Assembly (NCBI GenBank): GCA_029891385.1 | Contig: CM057234.1 | Coordinates: 27,886,350 to 27,950,349 of the forward strand | Direction: 5' to 3' | DNA: 64,000 nucleotides | Origin: Erythroxylum novogranatense | Taxonomy: Eukaryota; Streptophyta; Magnoliopsida; Malpighiales; Erythroxylaceae | The notes under the pieces: generated by a model | Seen by the model: only the letters and a program-made list of their open reading frames with translations | Told to the model about the DNA's origin: nothing | Databases searched by the model: none | Shown here: in pieces, positions 11,575 through 22,904 of the stretch | Numbering within the stretch: the stretch's first letter is position 1 | Layout: every line of letters starts with the position of its first letter | Translations under genes and position numbers: made by a program

Positions 11575-11795
11575 GTCGCCGCGACCTTGCGACTCTCGTC
11601 GCGACGTATACGGGTCGCTCGCCGCGGCGTGAATGACGCTCGCCACGGCGTGCGTCTTCTTCACGCTCGTCGTGACGTAAGCCAAAAGGCTCGTCGCGAC
11701 GTACATCCAGGCGCTCGCCGCGGCGTCCCGCTGCGCTCGTCGCGGTGAGCACCAAATTTTCTCGCCGCGGCGAGGCACGCCAGACGTCGCGACAT
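11575..11795. repeat. GC-rich dyad array in left A LTR
   Basis: Nine 10-bp palindromes or near-palindromes start at 11597, 11620, 11641, 11668, 11692, 11716, 11738, 11763 and 11785, spaced 21-27 bp (mean about 23.5). Two forms occur: CGTCGCGACG and CGCCGCGGCG, which differ symmetrically in both arms. Some copies have single changes (CGCCACGGCG, CGTCGTGACG). Linkers between them are unlike each other. Confidence 0.85.
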
Positions 11796-12203
11796 GCGAC
11801 CGCGCCACCTTCTTCTCCGATCAATTTTCGCCATTAATGCATCTTTAAGCTTAATATTTAACACCCTAACTACTCAATCTAACCCAATAAATGCCATAAA
11901 TGCTCAAACAACCAGTAATCACAACATTAAAGCCACAAAAACTTACCAATCAAAGATTAATCCACAAATATCTCAAAATCACCGTAACCCTAAAAATCTT
12001 TCAAACTCAACAATAACCCACTCTCAAGCTCCTCAACCTTCAGCAATCACAATAAACCAGTTAAGCTAGCACAATAAGAAGAAACTATAAGGAAGAATCG
12101 ACGAATCTCACCAATGGGGAAGGAATCGATGAACGTCGTGGAGAAGGGAGAAGAAGAGAAGAAACGGTAAGCCTTAGGTAATTTTCCCCAATTTCTAACC
12201 TAG

Positions 12204-12212
12204 CTATTTATA
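12204..12212 (-). promoter_or_regulatory. TATA box, left A LTR
   Basis: Minus-strand TATAAATAG, about 500 bp inside the LTR from its U3 end, conserved in all three A LTRs. Confidence 0.6.
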
Positions 12213-12715
12213 GACTTAAGTCTCCAAATCAGTCCAGATTTCAGTCTTTAAATTTCAGTGGCTCAACATTTTTATTTCCTAACAGTAAAACTCTAATATT
12301 TCATTTGCCATTGGACAATCCTTTCGGTACTATACAGTCAATCAGTCGGTCACTCCAAAATTTCCGGTCCAGGCATTTTCTCTCGAATTTCCCAAAATTT
12401 CCTATAAGCCGCTATCAATAGCCAATCACTCTTAGACTATTCTAAATCAGTCATTCGAGTCCACTTACTCCTAATTTCTCAATCAATTACAATCCAGTCA
12501 GTCCAGTCAGTTCACAATCCAAATCAATCCATACTCACAATTAAAATGCCGTAAAATCATGAATGCATGTACCTATGAATAAATGCATATACAATAAACC
12601 TGTTCCTCTATAATTAAAGGCCAGTAACATGCTCAATCAGGGAATGCAATGAAATCTATCAGTCTAACCCAGTGTTACTATAATGCCCTTGCTAACAGTA
12701 ACGGGATGTTACAAT

Positions 12716-13386
12716 TCACCCCTCCAAATTAAAATTTCGTCCTCGAAATTTAATACTTGTCCGATCGAATAAATGAGGATACTGACTCCTCATATGCTCC
12801 TCAGTCTCCCATGTAGCTTCCTCAGAAGAGTGATTCTTCCAAAGGACTTTCACCAATGGAATTACCATGCTCCTCAGCTACTTCACCCGTGATCCAATAA
12901 TCTGTACCGACTTTTCGACATAACTCATATCACTGGCTACCTCAATCTCCTGAGCCGGAATCACATGCGTTAGGTCAGAACGGTACCGTTGGAGCATACT
13001 AATTTGAAACACGTCATGCATCTGGGACATCTCACTCGGTAAGGCCAATCTGTAAGCCAATGGTCCTACCCTCTCAAGGATCTCATACGGACCAATATAC
13101 CGAGGGCTCAATTTGCCCTTACGACCAAACCTCAGTGCTCCTTTCCAAGGAGACAATCGGAGAAACACTCTGTCTCCTACACTGTACTCCATCTCTCGCC
13201 GATGCTGATCCACATAGCTTTTTCTGCATCATGAAACGCCTTGATGCGACTCCGGATCAACTGTACCTTATCCACTGTGTCCTGAATTAGCTTCATCCTA
13301 ATACAGTGGCGATCTACACGGCCTCCCATACAAGGCCTCATACGGTGCCATCCCAATACTACTCTGATACTGGTTGTTATATGCAA
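12716..13386 (-). pseudogene. A1 integrase C terminus and chromodomain
   Basis: The minus strand encodes YSVGDRVFLRLSPWKG, then PRYIGPYEILERVG and LPSEMSQMHDVF (13213-12990), the GPY/F module of chromovirus integrases. It continues to VKVLWKN, EATWETEEHMRSQYPHLF (about 12840-12760), a chromodomain of the group found in Tekay/Del elements; chromodomains steer integration to modified histones. The tail IKFRGRNFNLEG ends at a TGA (12716-12718), so the coding end overlaps the polypurine tract beside the LTR. A stop (TAG, about 12877) and a frame change near 13200-13300 break it. Confidence 0.85.
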
Positions 13387-14311
13387 ACTCTATCAGTGCC
13401 AAATACTGATCCCATGATCCTCTAAACTCCAATACACACGCTCGAAGCATGTCCTCAACAGTCTTAATCGTCCTCTCGCTCTGTCCATCTGTCTGAGGAT
13501 GAAATGCATTACTGAAGTTCAACCTCGTACCCATAGCAGTCTGTAGGCTCTTCCAGAGCCTCGAAGTGAACCTGGAATCCCTGTCTGAGACTATCGACAA
13601 AGGAACCCCATGCAACCGTACAATCTCTGCTACATACTTCTGGGCCAACTGATCGAGAGTATTGCTCTCCCTCACTGGTAAGAAGTGAGCCGATTTAGTC
13701 AATCGGTCCACTATGACCCAGATAACATCATGCTGCCTCTGTGTCCTAGGCAATCCCATCACAAAATCCATGGTAATTCGCTCCCATTTCCACTCCAGAA
13801 TGGGCAACGAATGCAACTTACCCACTGGAGCCTGGTGCTCAGCCTTAACCTGCTGGCACGTCAGACACCTGGACACATACTCTGCCACTTGCCTCTTCAT
13901 ACCAGGCCACCAGAAATGCTGTCTTAGAGTACGATACATCTTGGTCGTACCAGGATGCATAGAATAGGCAGCTACATGTGCCTCCTCGAGAATCTCACGT
14001 CTCAAATCATCAATATCAGGCATACACAGTCTTTGTCCCATCCATAAAGTCCCATCTCTCAACTCAAACTCCGAATCAGTACCAGCCTGGACTCTCTCAA
14101 TCAGTCTCCCTAACACTGGGTCTTGATCCTGAACTCTTCGGATCCTATCATGCAACATCGGCCTCAGCCTCAGAGTAGCAATCAGAGCTTCATCTTGACC
14201 CAAATCCATCTGTACATTAAGAGTTCTCAACTGAATCAGACCAGGTAACCTCGAAACCTGAACCTGAGCTGCACTACCATGCGATCTCTTACTCAGTGCA
14301 TCGGCCACCAC
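13298..14311 (-). pseudogene. A1 integrase, catalytic part (open for 337 codons)
   Basis: The best preserved domain in the window. The zinc-binding module has H112, H119, C149 and C152 (HVAAYSMH and CLTC). The catalytic core has D182 (TMDFVMG), D243 (VSDRDSRF) and E279 (GQSER), with exactly 35 residues between the second Asp and Glu, the D,D-35-E spacing of retroviral-type integrases. The enzyme would join element cDNA to chromosomal DNA. The frame ends at RPCRSPLY and the GPY/F module follows in another frame. RNase H upstream is separated by a frame change near 14330. Alone it is not expected to be made. Confidence 0.9.
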
Positions 14312-14676
14312 ATTGGCCTTCCCTGGATGATACTCAATCGCATACCATAGTCCTTCAGTAACTTTATCTATCTCCTCTGTCTCAGATTGAGCTCTCTCTG
14401 ACTCAACAGATACCTCAAGCTCTTATGATCAGTGAAGATCTGGAACGTCTCCCCATACAAATAATGTCTCCAGATCTTCAGAGCAAATACAACTACTGCT
14501 AACTCCAAGTCATACACTGGATAATTCACCTCTTGAGACCTCAACTGTCTCAAGGCATACGCTATAACTCTCCCATGCTGCATCAATACACATCTCAGTC
14601 CTTGATGCGAGGCATCACTGTAAACCACAAAGCCTCTAGTACCAGAAGGAATGCCTAACACCGGTGCAGTCGTCAA
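14312..14676 (-). pseudogene. A1 RNase H
   Basis: The 102-codon frame (14368-14676) shows [15 protein letters not shown] and [11 protein letters not shown], the RNase H domain of gypsy pol, which removes RNA from the RNA:DNA hybrid. A TAG (14677-14679) separates it from reverse transcriptase where related copies have a sense codon, and a second TAG plus a 1-bp shift near 14330-14367 separates it from integrase. Confidence 0.85.
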
Positions 14677-15811
14677 CTAATGTTTCAGCTCCTCAAAACT
14701 CTTCTGGCACTCCTCAGACCATCTAAATGGCACATTCTTCCTCAACAGCTTCTTCAAAGGGGCGGAGATCAACGAAAACCCCTCGACGAACCTCCGGTAA
14801 TATCCGGCCAATCCTAGGAAACTCCGCAACTCTGGCACATTCCTCGGAATCTCCCAACTCATAACTGTCTCTATCTTGTGAGGATCCACCTGGATACCCT
14901 CACTGGACACCACGTGCCCCAGAAATACAATCTCATCGAGCCAGAATTCACACTTAGTGAATTTGACGAACAACTGTCTCTCTCTCATGACCTGAAGGAC
15001 AATCCTCAAATGCTCAGCGTGCTCCTGTCTACTCCTCAAATAAACCAGTATGTCATCAATAAACACTATCACAAACCGATCCAGGTAGGGCTGAAAAACT
15101 TTATTCATCAAAGCCATGAAGGCTACCGGGGCATTAGTCAACCCAAACGGCATCACTAGGAACTCAAAATGCCGTCATCGCTCTCGAAAGCACTCTTAGG
15201 CACATCGACCTCTGCAATCCTCAACTGGTAATAACCTGATCTCAGATCCAATTTGGTGAATACCTAAGCTCCCTGCAACTGATCAAATAAATCGTCAATC
15301 CTAGGCAGTGGATACTTATTCTTCACTGTCACCCGATTCAACTGCCTATAATCAATGTACAGTCTCAGCGTCCCGTCCTTCTTCTTCACAAACAGTATCG
15401 GAGCTCCCCATGGGGAAACACTCGGTTTAATGAACCCTTGTCCAGTAGCTCCTGCAACTGAGCCTTAAGCTCTCTCAGTTCCACCGGTGCCATCCTATAC
15501 GGAGGGATCGATATAGGGGTTATACCGGGAACGAAATCAATCTCAAATTCTATTTCCCGCTCTGGCGGCAATCCCGGTAACTCCTCGGGAAACACATCTA
15601 GGAAATCCCTGACTAAGGGAACAAACTGCAATCTCGGCTCGACTCTAAAATCCACTACGTGAGCCAGATAGGCCTCACAACCTCCCTGCATCAATCTCAA
15701 GGCACTCAAGAAGGATATCATCCTCGCTGGCACTGCCTGACTAACTCCTTGAAAAACAGCTCTGGGCTGACCAGGAGACTCCAATACAACCTCCTTAGTA
15801 TAACAGTCCAT
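14677..15811 (-). pseudogene. A1 reverse transcriptase
   Basis: The N-terminal part (15386-15811) has PELPGLPPEREIEFEID split over the usual linker and [15 protein letters not shown], the entry into RT. Around 15300-15385 the frame gives [19 protein letters not shown]. The palm (14677-15156) has [12 protein letters not shown] with both catalytic aspartates and then [11 protein letters not shown] and [12 protein letters not shown] stop replaces the codon after LQGA (about 15266), and frame changes occur near 15160 and 15400. The enzyme copied element RNA to DNA; this copy is dead. Confidence 0.85.
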
Positions 15812-16020
15812 GATAGCCCTATCTTGCGATCAACCACCATCCCCAATATCACGTCAATCTCTAAGAGGCAAAATGATCGATCGGCCTCAAACCGCCGATC
15901 AATCGAACTGACATCCCATACAGACCTCCCCAATACATCAGACTACCAGAGGTGTACTCACCTCTAACCCATCTTTAGTAACCTCTCGCCTATCCCCATG
16001 CAATCTACATGCTAAATGCG
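15718..16020 (-). pseudogene. A1 protease remnant
   Basis: The minus-strand frame 15718-15933 has EIDVILGM, the conserved post-flap protease block, but loses the DWL that follows, through a local deletion or frame change. The A2 copy at 34860-34920 keeps EIDMILGMDWLTAHRA. The Asp-Thr/Ser-Gly catalytic loop was not found intact here. Confidence 0.65.
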
Positions 16021-16156
16021 GTGCAATGAAGGAATGAGTGGATCCAGGATCCAACAATGCATATGCTTCAAAACCAGAAATCAGAAGCATACCCGCAACA
16101 ACATTCGGGGAATCCTGGGCCTCCTGCCGAGTTGTGACATAGACCCTAGCCTGCGA

Positions 16157-17193
16157 CTACTGTCTGCTCGGTCTCTCTGACCTCACTGCGGACCCCTCTG
16201 CTCGGCCTCGGCCTCTCCATCCCAATCCACCACCACGGCTTTCTTTGCACGTGGTATTGCCGATCTTCCACCATAGCAGATGGGCTCCCAAAGTCTCGGG
16301 GCTGTTCTTCACTAGGTGGTCCATCGAACCACACCTCGACAGCTCAGACAGCCATCGACACTCTCCATCGTATCTCTTGCCACAATGCTCACAAAACGAA
16401 AGCGATTGCCTCAAACTCAGCACTGCCGCCACCACTAACATCTGTACAAATCGCCCCTCATCCACGACCAATCATCAGCCCCTCCTGCAGTCAGAAGGGC
16501 TACTACTGTCGCTTCTTCGAACCCTCTGCCAGCACCGCTCTGGCTATCACTAGATCTCTTATGCCGGGTCCCCAGATCAGTCTCAGTCACACGCTGTCTC
16601 AGCAGCTGCTCTATCCTCATTGTTGCAGCCCTCAACTCAATAAAACTGCCCATATCGGATCTGGACAATAGGGTACGGATCTCCAGATTGAGTCCGCCCT
16701 CAAAACGCCGACACCTGTCAGCCTCAGTAGCAACCAATGAAGAAGCATAGACCACTAACTCGTTGAACCGTACCTCATAGTCGGCCACGGTCAACTGCCC
16801 CTGTCTCAGCTCTAGGAAATCCTGCAACTTCATTTCCAGATAAATCTTGGGCATGAAATTGTCCTTGAAAGCCCTCAGAAAGTCATCCCATGTTAGTGCA
16901 CAGGGCCTGGTGGTACTACCCGGAACAGTCTTCCACCACTGATATGCAGAACCCTGTAACAAAGAAACCGCGTAGTCAAAATGCTTATCCGGGTCGCAGT
17001 CCATCTGATCGAGGACTCTCTCGGTCCTCTCTAGCCATCCCTTAGCCTCCGCAGGTTCGGTGCTACCATAAAAGTCAACCGCCCCCTGCTTACGCAGTTG
17101 ATCGTATCTCCGTTCCCGTCTCACAGGAACTCGAGGAGGCAACTCCTCTGAATGAGGCGCAGGAGACTCCCTACTAGCTCCTACCAATTTCAA
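16157..17193 (-). pseudogene. A1 gag
   Basis: A 252-codon frame (16435-17193) contains the retrotransposon gag (capsid) block: WLERTERVLDQM, FDYAVSLLQGSAYQWW, then LTWDDFLRAFKDNF and QGQLTVADYEVRFNEL. A frame change near 16470 leads to a degraded zinc knuckle (CEHCGKRYDGEC, with Tyr where the family has His) and a second knuckle that has lost cysteines (CGSMDHLVKNS). Gag packages element RNA in virus-like particles; the damaged knuckles and frameshift rule out function. Confidence 0.85.
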
Positions 17194-17320
17194 GTCAGCT
17201 GGTAACTCAACTCGATCTCCAAGGACGGATGACCTAAAACAGACAAGAAATTTCGATCAGTTCTGCTATTCTTACAGTGATTCCAGCCTAAAATTCACTA
17301 TGCCCAAAAGATGTCAAACC

Positions 17321-17334
17321 ATGCTCTGATACCA
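17321..17334 (-). other. Primer-binding site of A1
   Basis: Minus strand TGGTATCAGAGCAT, complementary to the 3' end of plant initiator Met-tRNA, five bases inside the 5' LTR end at 17340. Confidence 0.85.
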
Positions 17335-17339
17335 CTTAA

Positions 17340-20166
17340 TGTAGCGCCCCCTCACCGTAGGGTACATATAGAAAAACCCGAAGGTCGCTCCGATACGCAT
17401 CCTACGATAAAGGTGCACCACCAGAACATTTCCGTTAATAATCCACATGGCATCGCAATAATTTAAAACCATAACATAACACAATATCAGGAACCACTAA
17501 ATTTTAAAATCATAATATCAATCTGATACAGTCATCCAATAGCAGAATAAACAAGTCTATCAGTCCCCTAAACAAAACCAAAAAGGAAACTGATACAAAC
17601 ATCTATCCTAAGTCATCCTCAAAATCCAACCCAATGACCGACTCACAGTGCCATCGCTTCTTTGCAAAGACGCTTCACGACAGAAAAGACTATCTCCGCT
17701 GGGGTCTACTCTATCGATCCTGAAAAATTAGATGCAATTTTGGGTGAGTTTGCGAACTCAGTGAGAAACCATCATTGATGGTTCACTCAAATCATGCATT
17801 ACGCAAATTGCGTGCACACCGACTAAGCATGATATTCAATTAATAAAGATTATATAACAATTTACGATGATACTATAACGAGTTTATGATCGGTAACAAT
17901 TTACAATAACATATAACAATTTACAGTATCATATCACAATTCACAGTATTTGTAACAGTTTACAGTAGCACGTAACAATTTGCAATCTCTCATGTCATCA
18001 CATAATTCAGCAAGTTTGCAATCCAATCAGTCATGTATATATACCATGCATATGAGACTCTTTTTCAGTTATTCAGTGTTGTGACCAAGTGCTCGATCGG
18101 TGTTCATGGGGGCGCGTCGAGATTTTCTCCCCTGGGCTCGAGGCGGTCGATCTGATGTTCGAGCTCGAGGCTCTTTTCAGTGATAATAGCACTTGGGTCA
18201 CATATCCATTATCTGATCATGCATTTATGCATGCAATGCAGTGCTTAGTAATTCAGCGTATGGCTATAAAAGCCCAGTATTGCATTTCCCAATATCATAC
18301 AGTAATCCAGTCCAATACAGTAGTTCATTCCAGTACAGTAGAAACATGTCATTCGATCATGTACATTTCAGACATTCCAGTAATCATGCAATTTCACATT
18401 GGCAAGTAAATTCACATTGAGCATTTAGACAGTCAGGAATTTGAGAAACCAACTAGGTTACTCACCTGTAACTTCCGAGCTACTGCCTGGAAGTTCAAGC
18501 AATGTCCGTGGAATGACGATCCAACGGCGTCTCTATAACAGTAAAATATAGTCCCATTACTAGATACTTAATTAAACCATTCAGTAATGCATATGTCTCA
18601 GTGAAATTATGTACAATGCATGTTCGCGATTTTTCCGGCGCTAAAACCCAATTTTGAACTCTTATGTCCCATTCTAACTCTTCGCTCAATTGATAGACAA
18701 TAATTGATCCAATCCTAAAATTTAGTTCAAATTCCTCAATTCATTCTCCCTATTGCAGTTCCATAACCATTAGGTCAAAACCTCTATTGGAAATCCCAAT
18801 TAAAACTCCAATTGTCTCAATTCAATACTTAGGTCACACTATGAACCATAATTGACCTTAATCTCGATAATTCAATACCAATTAAATTAAATTCTAACTC
18901 CCATAATTTTCCTCAATTGTGGACCTCTTTCTCTAGTTCATAACGAATCGAGAATCACATAAATCGGAGGTCTATACCATAAGTTATACTCAATAAACTA
19001 AAATTAATCCAATCAGAAAATCCCTCTCGCCGCGACCTTGCGACTCTCGTCGCGACGTATACGGGTCGCTCGCCACGGCGTGAATGACGCTCACTGTGGC
19101 GTGCGTCTTCTTCACGCTCGTCGTGACGTAAGCCAAAAGGCTCGTCGCGACGTACATCCAAAGGCCTTCATGCATGGCGTCACAAGGCTTTCGTCGCGGC
19201 GAGCACCAAATTTTCTCGCCGCGGCGAGGTACGCCAGACGTCGCGACATGCGACCGCACCACCTTCTTCTCCGATCAATTTTTGCCATTAATGCATCTTT
19301 AAGCTTAATATTTAACACCCTAACTACTCAATCTAACCCAATAAATGCCATAAATGCTCAAACAACCAGTAATCACAACATTAAAGCCATAAAAACTTAC
19401 CAATCAAAGTTTAATCCACAAATCTCTCAAAATCACCGTAACCCTAAAAATCTTTCAAACTCAACAATAACCCACTCTCAAGCTCCTCAACCTTCATCAA
19501 TCACAATAAACCAGTTAGGCTAGCACAATAAGAAGAAACTATAAGGAAGAATCAACGAATCTCACCAATGGGGAAGGAATCGATGAACGCCGTGGAGAAG
19601 GGAGAAGAAGAGAAGAAACGGTAAGCCTTAGGTAATTTTCCCCAATTTCTAACCTAGCTATTTATAGACTTAAGTCTCCAAATCAGTCCAGATTTCAGTC
19701 TCTAAATTTCAGTGGCTCAACATTTTTTTTCCTAACAGTAAAACTCTAATATTTCCTTTGCCATTGGACAATCCTTTCGGTACTATACAGTCAATCAGTC
19801 GGTCACTCCAAAATTTCCGGTCCAGGCATTTTCTCCCGAATTTCCCAAAATTTCCTATAAGCCGCTATCAATAGCCAATCACTCTTAGACTATTCTAAAC
19901 CAGTCATTCGAGTCCACTTACTCCTAATTTCTCAATCAATTACAATCCAATCAGTCCAGTCAGTTCACAATCCAAATCAATCCATACTCACAATTAAAAT
20001 GTCGTAAAATCATGAATGCATGTACCTATGAATAAATGCATATACAATAAACCTGTTCCTCTATAATTAGAGGCTAGTAACATGCTCAATCAGTGAATGC
20101 AATGAAATCTATCAGTCTAACCCAGTATTACTATAATGCCCTTGCTAACAGCAACGGGATGTTACA
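17340..20166 (-). mobile_element. Family A middle LTR, shared by A1 and A2
   Basis: 2.83 kb, TGTAGCG...GTTACA. On its left is the primer site of A1, so it serves as A1's 5' LTR. On its right is the polypurine tract and pol end of A2, so it is also A2's 3' LTR. A TATA box lies at 19658-19666 (minus) and a decayed dyad array at 19025-19255. There is no target duplication around this LTR. Confidence 0.9.
19025..19255. repeat. Dyad array in middle A LTR
   Basis: Same position and spacing as 11575-11795, with perfect CGTCGCGACG near 19044 and 19144 and CGCCGCGGCG near 19217. Several members are damaged, and one stretch around 19155-19190 is rearranged. Confidence 0.75.
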
Positions 20167-20398
20167 ATTCACCCCTCCAAATTAAAATTTCGTCCTCAAA
20201 ATTTAATACTTTTCCGATCGAATAAATGAGGATACTGACTCCTCATATGCTCCTCAGTCTCCCATGTAGTTTCCTTAGAAGAGTGGTTCTTCCAAAGGAC
20301 TTTCACCAATGGAATTACCCTGCTCCTCAGCTGCTTCACCCGTGATCCAATAATCTGTACCGGCTCTTCGACATAACTCATATCACTGGCTACCTCAA
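20167..20398 (-). pseudogene. A2 chromodomain segment
   Basis: The minus-strand frame 20196-20381 gives MSYVEEPVQIIGSRVKQL, VKVLWKNHSS and WETEEHMRSQYPHLF, the chromodomain of a Tekay/Del-type chromovirus. A TGA replaces an Arg codon in IKF(R)GRNF, near 20190. The rest of A2 integrase resumes at 23535, on the other side of solo LTR B. Confidence 0.85.
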
Positions 20399-20724
20399 TG
20401 TTAGCCCCAAAATTTTTTTTAAGTTAAGCATGATTAGATTAATTAAGTAAGTTATGTTAGCATAAATTGAATTGAGATTAATTAATGTGAGATAGCATTA
20501 ATAAGTTAGGTAAGAGTCAATAACATTTAATATGTTAGTTGGTTAGTTAGGTTAAGATTAAATGCAATGGGCTTATATGGGCCTAAGCAAGTTGTAGTAG
20601 GAAAGAAAAGAGAAAATAAGATGGGCTTGAGAAATTGGTGGGCTTAAGTAGTTAAGGAAGAAATAAGAAGGAAGGAAGAAAGGAAAGAAGAGGAATGAGT
20701 TGGGCTTAAGTGAGTAAGTAGTGG

Positions 20725-20731
20725 TATAAAA
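20725..20731 (+). promoter_or_regulatory. TATA box of solo LTR B
   Basis: TATAAAA about 330 bp into the LTR, consistent with a U3 of that length. Confidence 0.5.
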
Positions 20732-22745
20732 TGAAGAGGAATTAAATGAGTTAGTAGGAAAGAAGAGGAAGAAAACGAAAATTAGAGAGGGAGATAGTGA
20801 TTTTCGGCAATGAGGAGAGAAGGAGGAGAAAAAGAAGAAGCATGGCTAGGGTTTTGAGATTCTAAGAGTTTGAGTGGATTTTTGAAGAAAGTGCAAGAAG
20901 AAAAAGTGAAGAGGAGAAGCTAAGCTACCTTTTGAGCCAAGAAACTCTTGGGTTGAGTCAAGATCTAAGGTAAGTTATGTTTTTAAGAGTTGGTTTTTAG
21001 TTGATTTTTTGGTTAGAAAGACTAAGAATGGAATGGGTATAGTGATTCTCAAGCTAATTTCATGAAAGAGGTTTTATAGAATTTCATTAGAATTTGTGTT
21101 AAATTGGGTTTTTATTTTCTCTTGAAGAAGGATAAGAAGAAAGAGAAGAGCAAGAGGAGGAGCTCCATTTAGCAAGGAATTAGCAAGTTATAGTGGGTTT
21201 CACTTTTATCTTTATGTTAGTAATGCTTTAAATACTATCTCAACTTAGGAAAATTAATGTTTTCCAACTATGGAATGAGTGTTGATTGAGTTTGAATTGT
21301 GTGTAAATTGAATTGTGATTGCCATTATGTGAGAATTTGATTAGTATATGATATTGCTTGAAATTGCCATGAATTGAATGAGCATGAATGAGATCATGAA
21401 AGGTGAGCTAAGCATGAAATATATTATTTTCAAGAATTAGCTTTATGGATGCATGAAAATCCATTTTCAGAAAATCAGTCAATGGACAAGACAAGTCTAG
21501 TTTTATGCATGAAATTCAGTGTTATGTGGGTTAGTTAAGTCCACCAAAGAGTCACGCAAGACGTTGACCAATATAAATTTTGCCCGCCCGATGGCATAGG
21601 ATGTTCCTTTTTGGACTCCTCAGCATATGACTACACTTGTGTAGCTCATCAGTAACCCGTGGACTTTTCAAACCATCAGCTATGTGATTACGTGTTAGCA
21701 TATGTTTGCAAGAATGAGAATTACATGGAGCATGAATATTGTGTTTTGAGATTGATAAATTTCATGAAATGCATGATTGTATGATTGTTATACAAATTGC
21801 TAAAAGTATGATTAATGAAGCAATGTGGCTTATTAGCCTATATATAAACGTGTTACCCACGAGCGAAAGCTCATCCCCTCCAATCCCGTCCCATCTCCAG
21901 GTGAAGATCGGGATCTCGAAGAATGAGCTCAAGGCATTACTCCAGAAATGATGATTTTTGTATTTCAAGTGATTTTTGTAACTCAATGCTTTAGATGCAT
22001 TTTGAGAAATGATGCTTTTAGCAAGTTTGTATTTTTGGGGATATTATGTAGTGGCTTAAAATGCCATCTAAAGCTTTGTAATAACTCATATTTTTCATAT
22101 GAAAGTAAGAATATTCAGTTCTAATGTATTTTGAGCAATTCATGCATGTTTGAAACATTTGCATCATTGTATAGCTTGGATATGTTTAGAAAGCTAAGAG
22201 TGTGTTGTTGCTTTTGAAGTTGGTCTTTTGGGTTTGAATTATGTTGAATGAGGATGGATACTGAGTTTCATGCAGGTGGTTGAGCTAGAATTGAATTTGG
22301 GTAGTTGTAATTGTGGAAGTGCTGTCAAATTTTCCTAAAAATTTGACAGAACTTCGCTTCAGTTTTAGACCCTCTTAGGGTTTGATTTAGATTGGGAAGT
22401 CTTCTTGAAAATTGTATCTTAAGATTAGACCTTTTAAATGGTGTATGATTTGTCTCATTTGGAGTTAGGTGTAAAAACTTATGGGGGTAAAACCTATATC
22501 AGTTACTGTTCATTACTGTTACATTGGTCTTTAATGAGCAGTGTCTTTCGAATGAGTTTTTACCTTGTTTAATGATGGAGTTAGCCTTAGCATACTTCAT
22601 GAGAATTGTAGTTCATCTTGTTATCTTTCCATGGAGGTATAGTATGCACTTATTGGAGCTAGGAATAAGAAGTTATGAGAGTTGAAAGATGATAGTTACA
22701 AGTGGTTTTAAAGATGAGGGGTTGGGAAGTTTTGAGAAATGGCGT

Positions 22746-22904
22746 GTCCGTTAAACGGACAGCTACGGGTGCTAATACACCCCTTCGTCTACCCATGTCC
22801 GTTAAACGGACACCCCCGTCCGTTTAACGGACAAACATGAAGCTTTTGGTACCCATCCACCCGTATGTGTCCGTTAAACGGACACACCTGTCCGTTTAAC
22901 GGAC
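22746..22904. repeat. Array of five 15-bp palindromes in B
   Basis: GTCCGTTAAACGGAC at 22746, 22797 and 22869, and GTCCGTTTAACGGAC at 22818 and 22890. These are the same 7-bp arms around one central base, in opposite orientation. Start-to-start spacing is 51, 21, 51, 21 bp. All five arms are perfect, while the DNA between them is not repeated except for the 72-bp order. Confidence 0.95.

Larger units (their letters stand above)
9882..12713 (-). mobile_element. Family A left LTR (3' LTR of A1)
   Basis: About 2.83 kb, bounded by CGTAGCG (ancestrally TGTAGCG, as in the two sister LTRs) and GATGTTACA. Adjacent to its right end, the minus strand has the polypurine tract GGAGGGGTGAAT. A TATA box sits at 12204-12212, which makes the first roughly 500 bp U3. 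The long transcribed part contains the GC-rich dyad array at 11575-11795. Sister LTRs are at 17340-20166 and 47770-50589. A patch at 10180-10740 differs from the sisters mainly at CAG/CTG sites. Confidence 0.9.

Noticed and set aside
11539..11864. Three overlapping Arg/Ala-rich minus-strand frames of 67-89 codons (likewise 18955-19318 and 49421-49645)
   Set aside because: They are readings of the CG-rich dyad array in several frames, with no domain and no conservation between the three LTRs.
11794..12069. 91-codon plus-strand frame, and its longer relative at 19038-19523
   Set aside because: Low-complexity Asn/Thr/Ile translation of AT-rich LTR antisense to the element; not kept in the third LTR.
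17340..20166. Two independent family A insertions side by side
   Set aside because: No target duplication or spacer at the middle LTR; it joins a primer site on one side and a polypurine tract on the other.
22746..22904. CRISPR-like array (short palindromic repeats with spacers)
   Set aside because: Repeats are 15 bp, spacing alternates 51/21 bp, the host is a plant and the array lies inside an LTR with target duplications.
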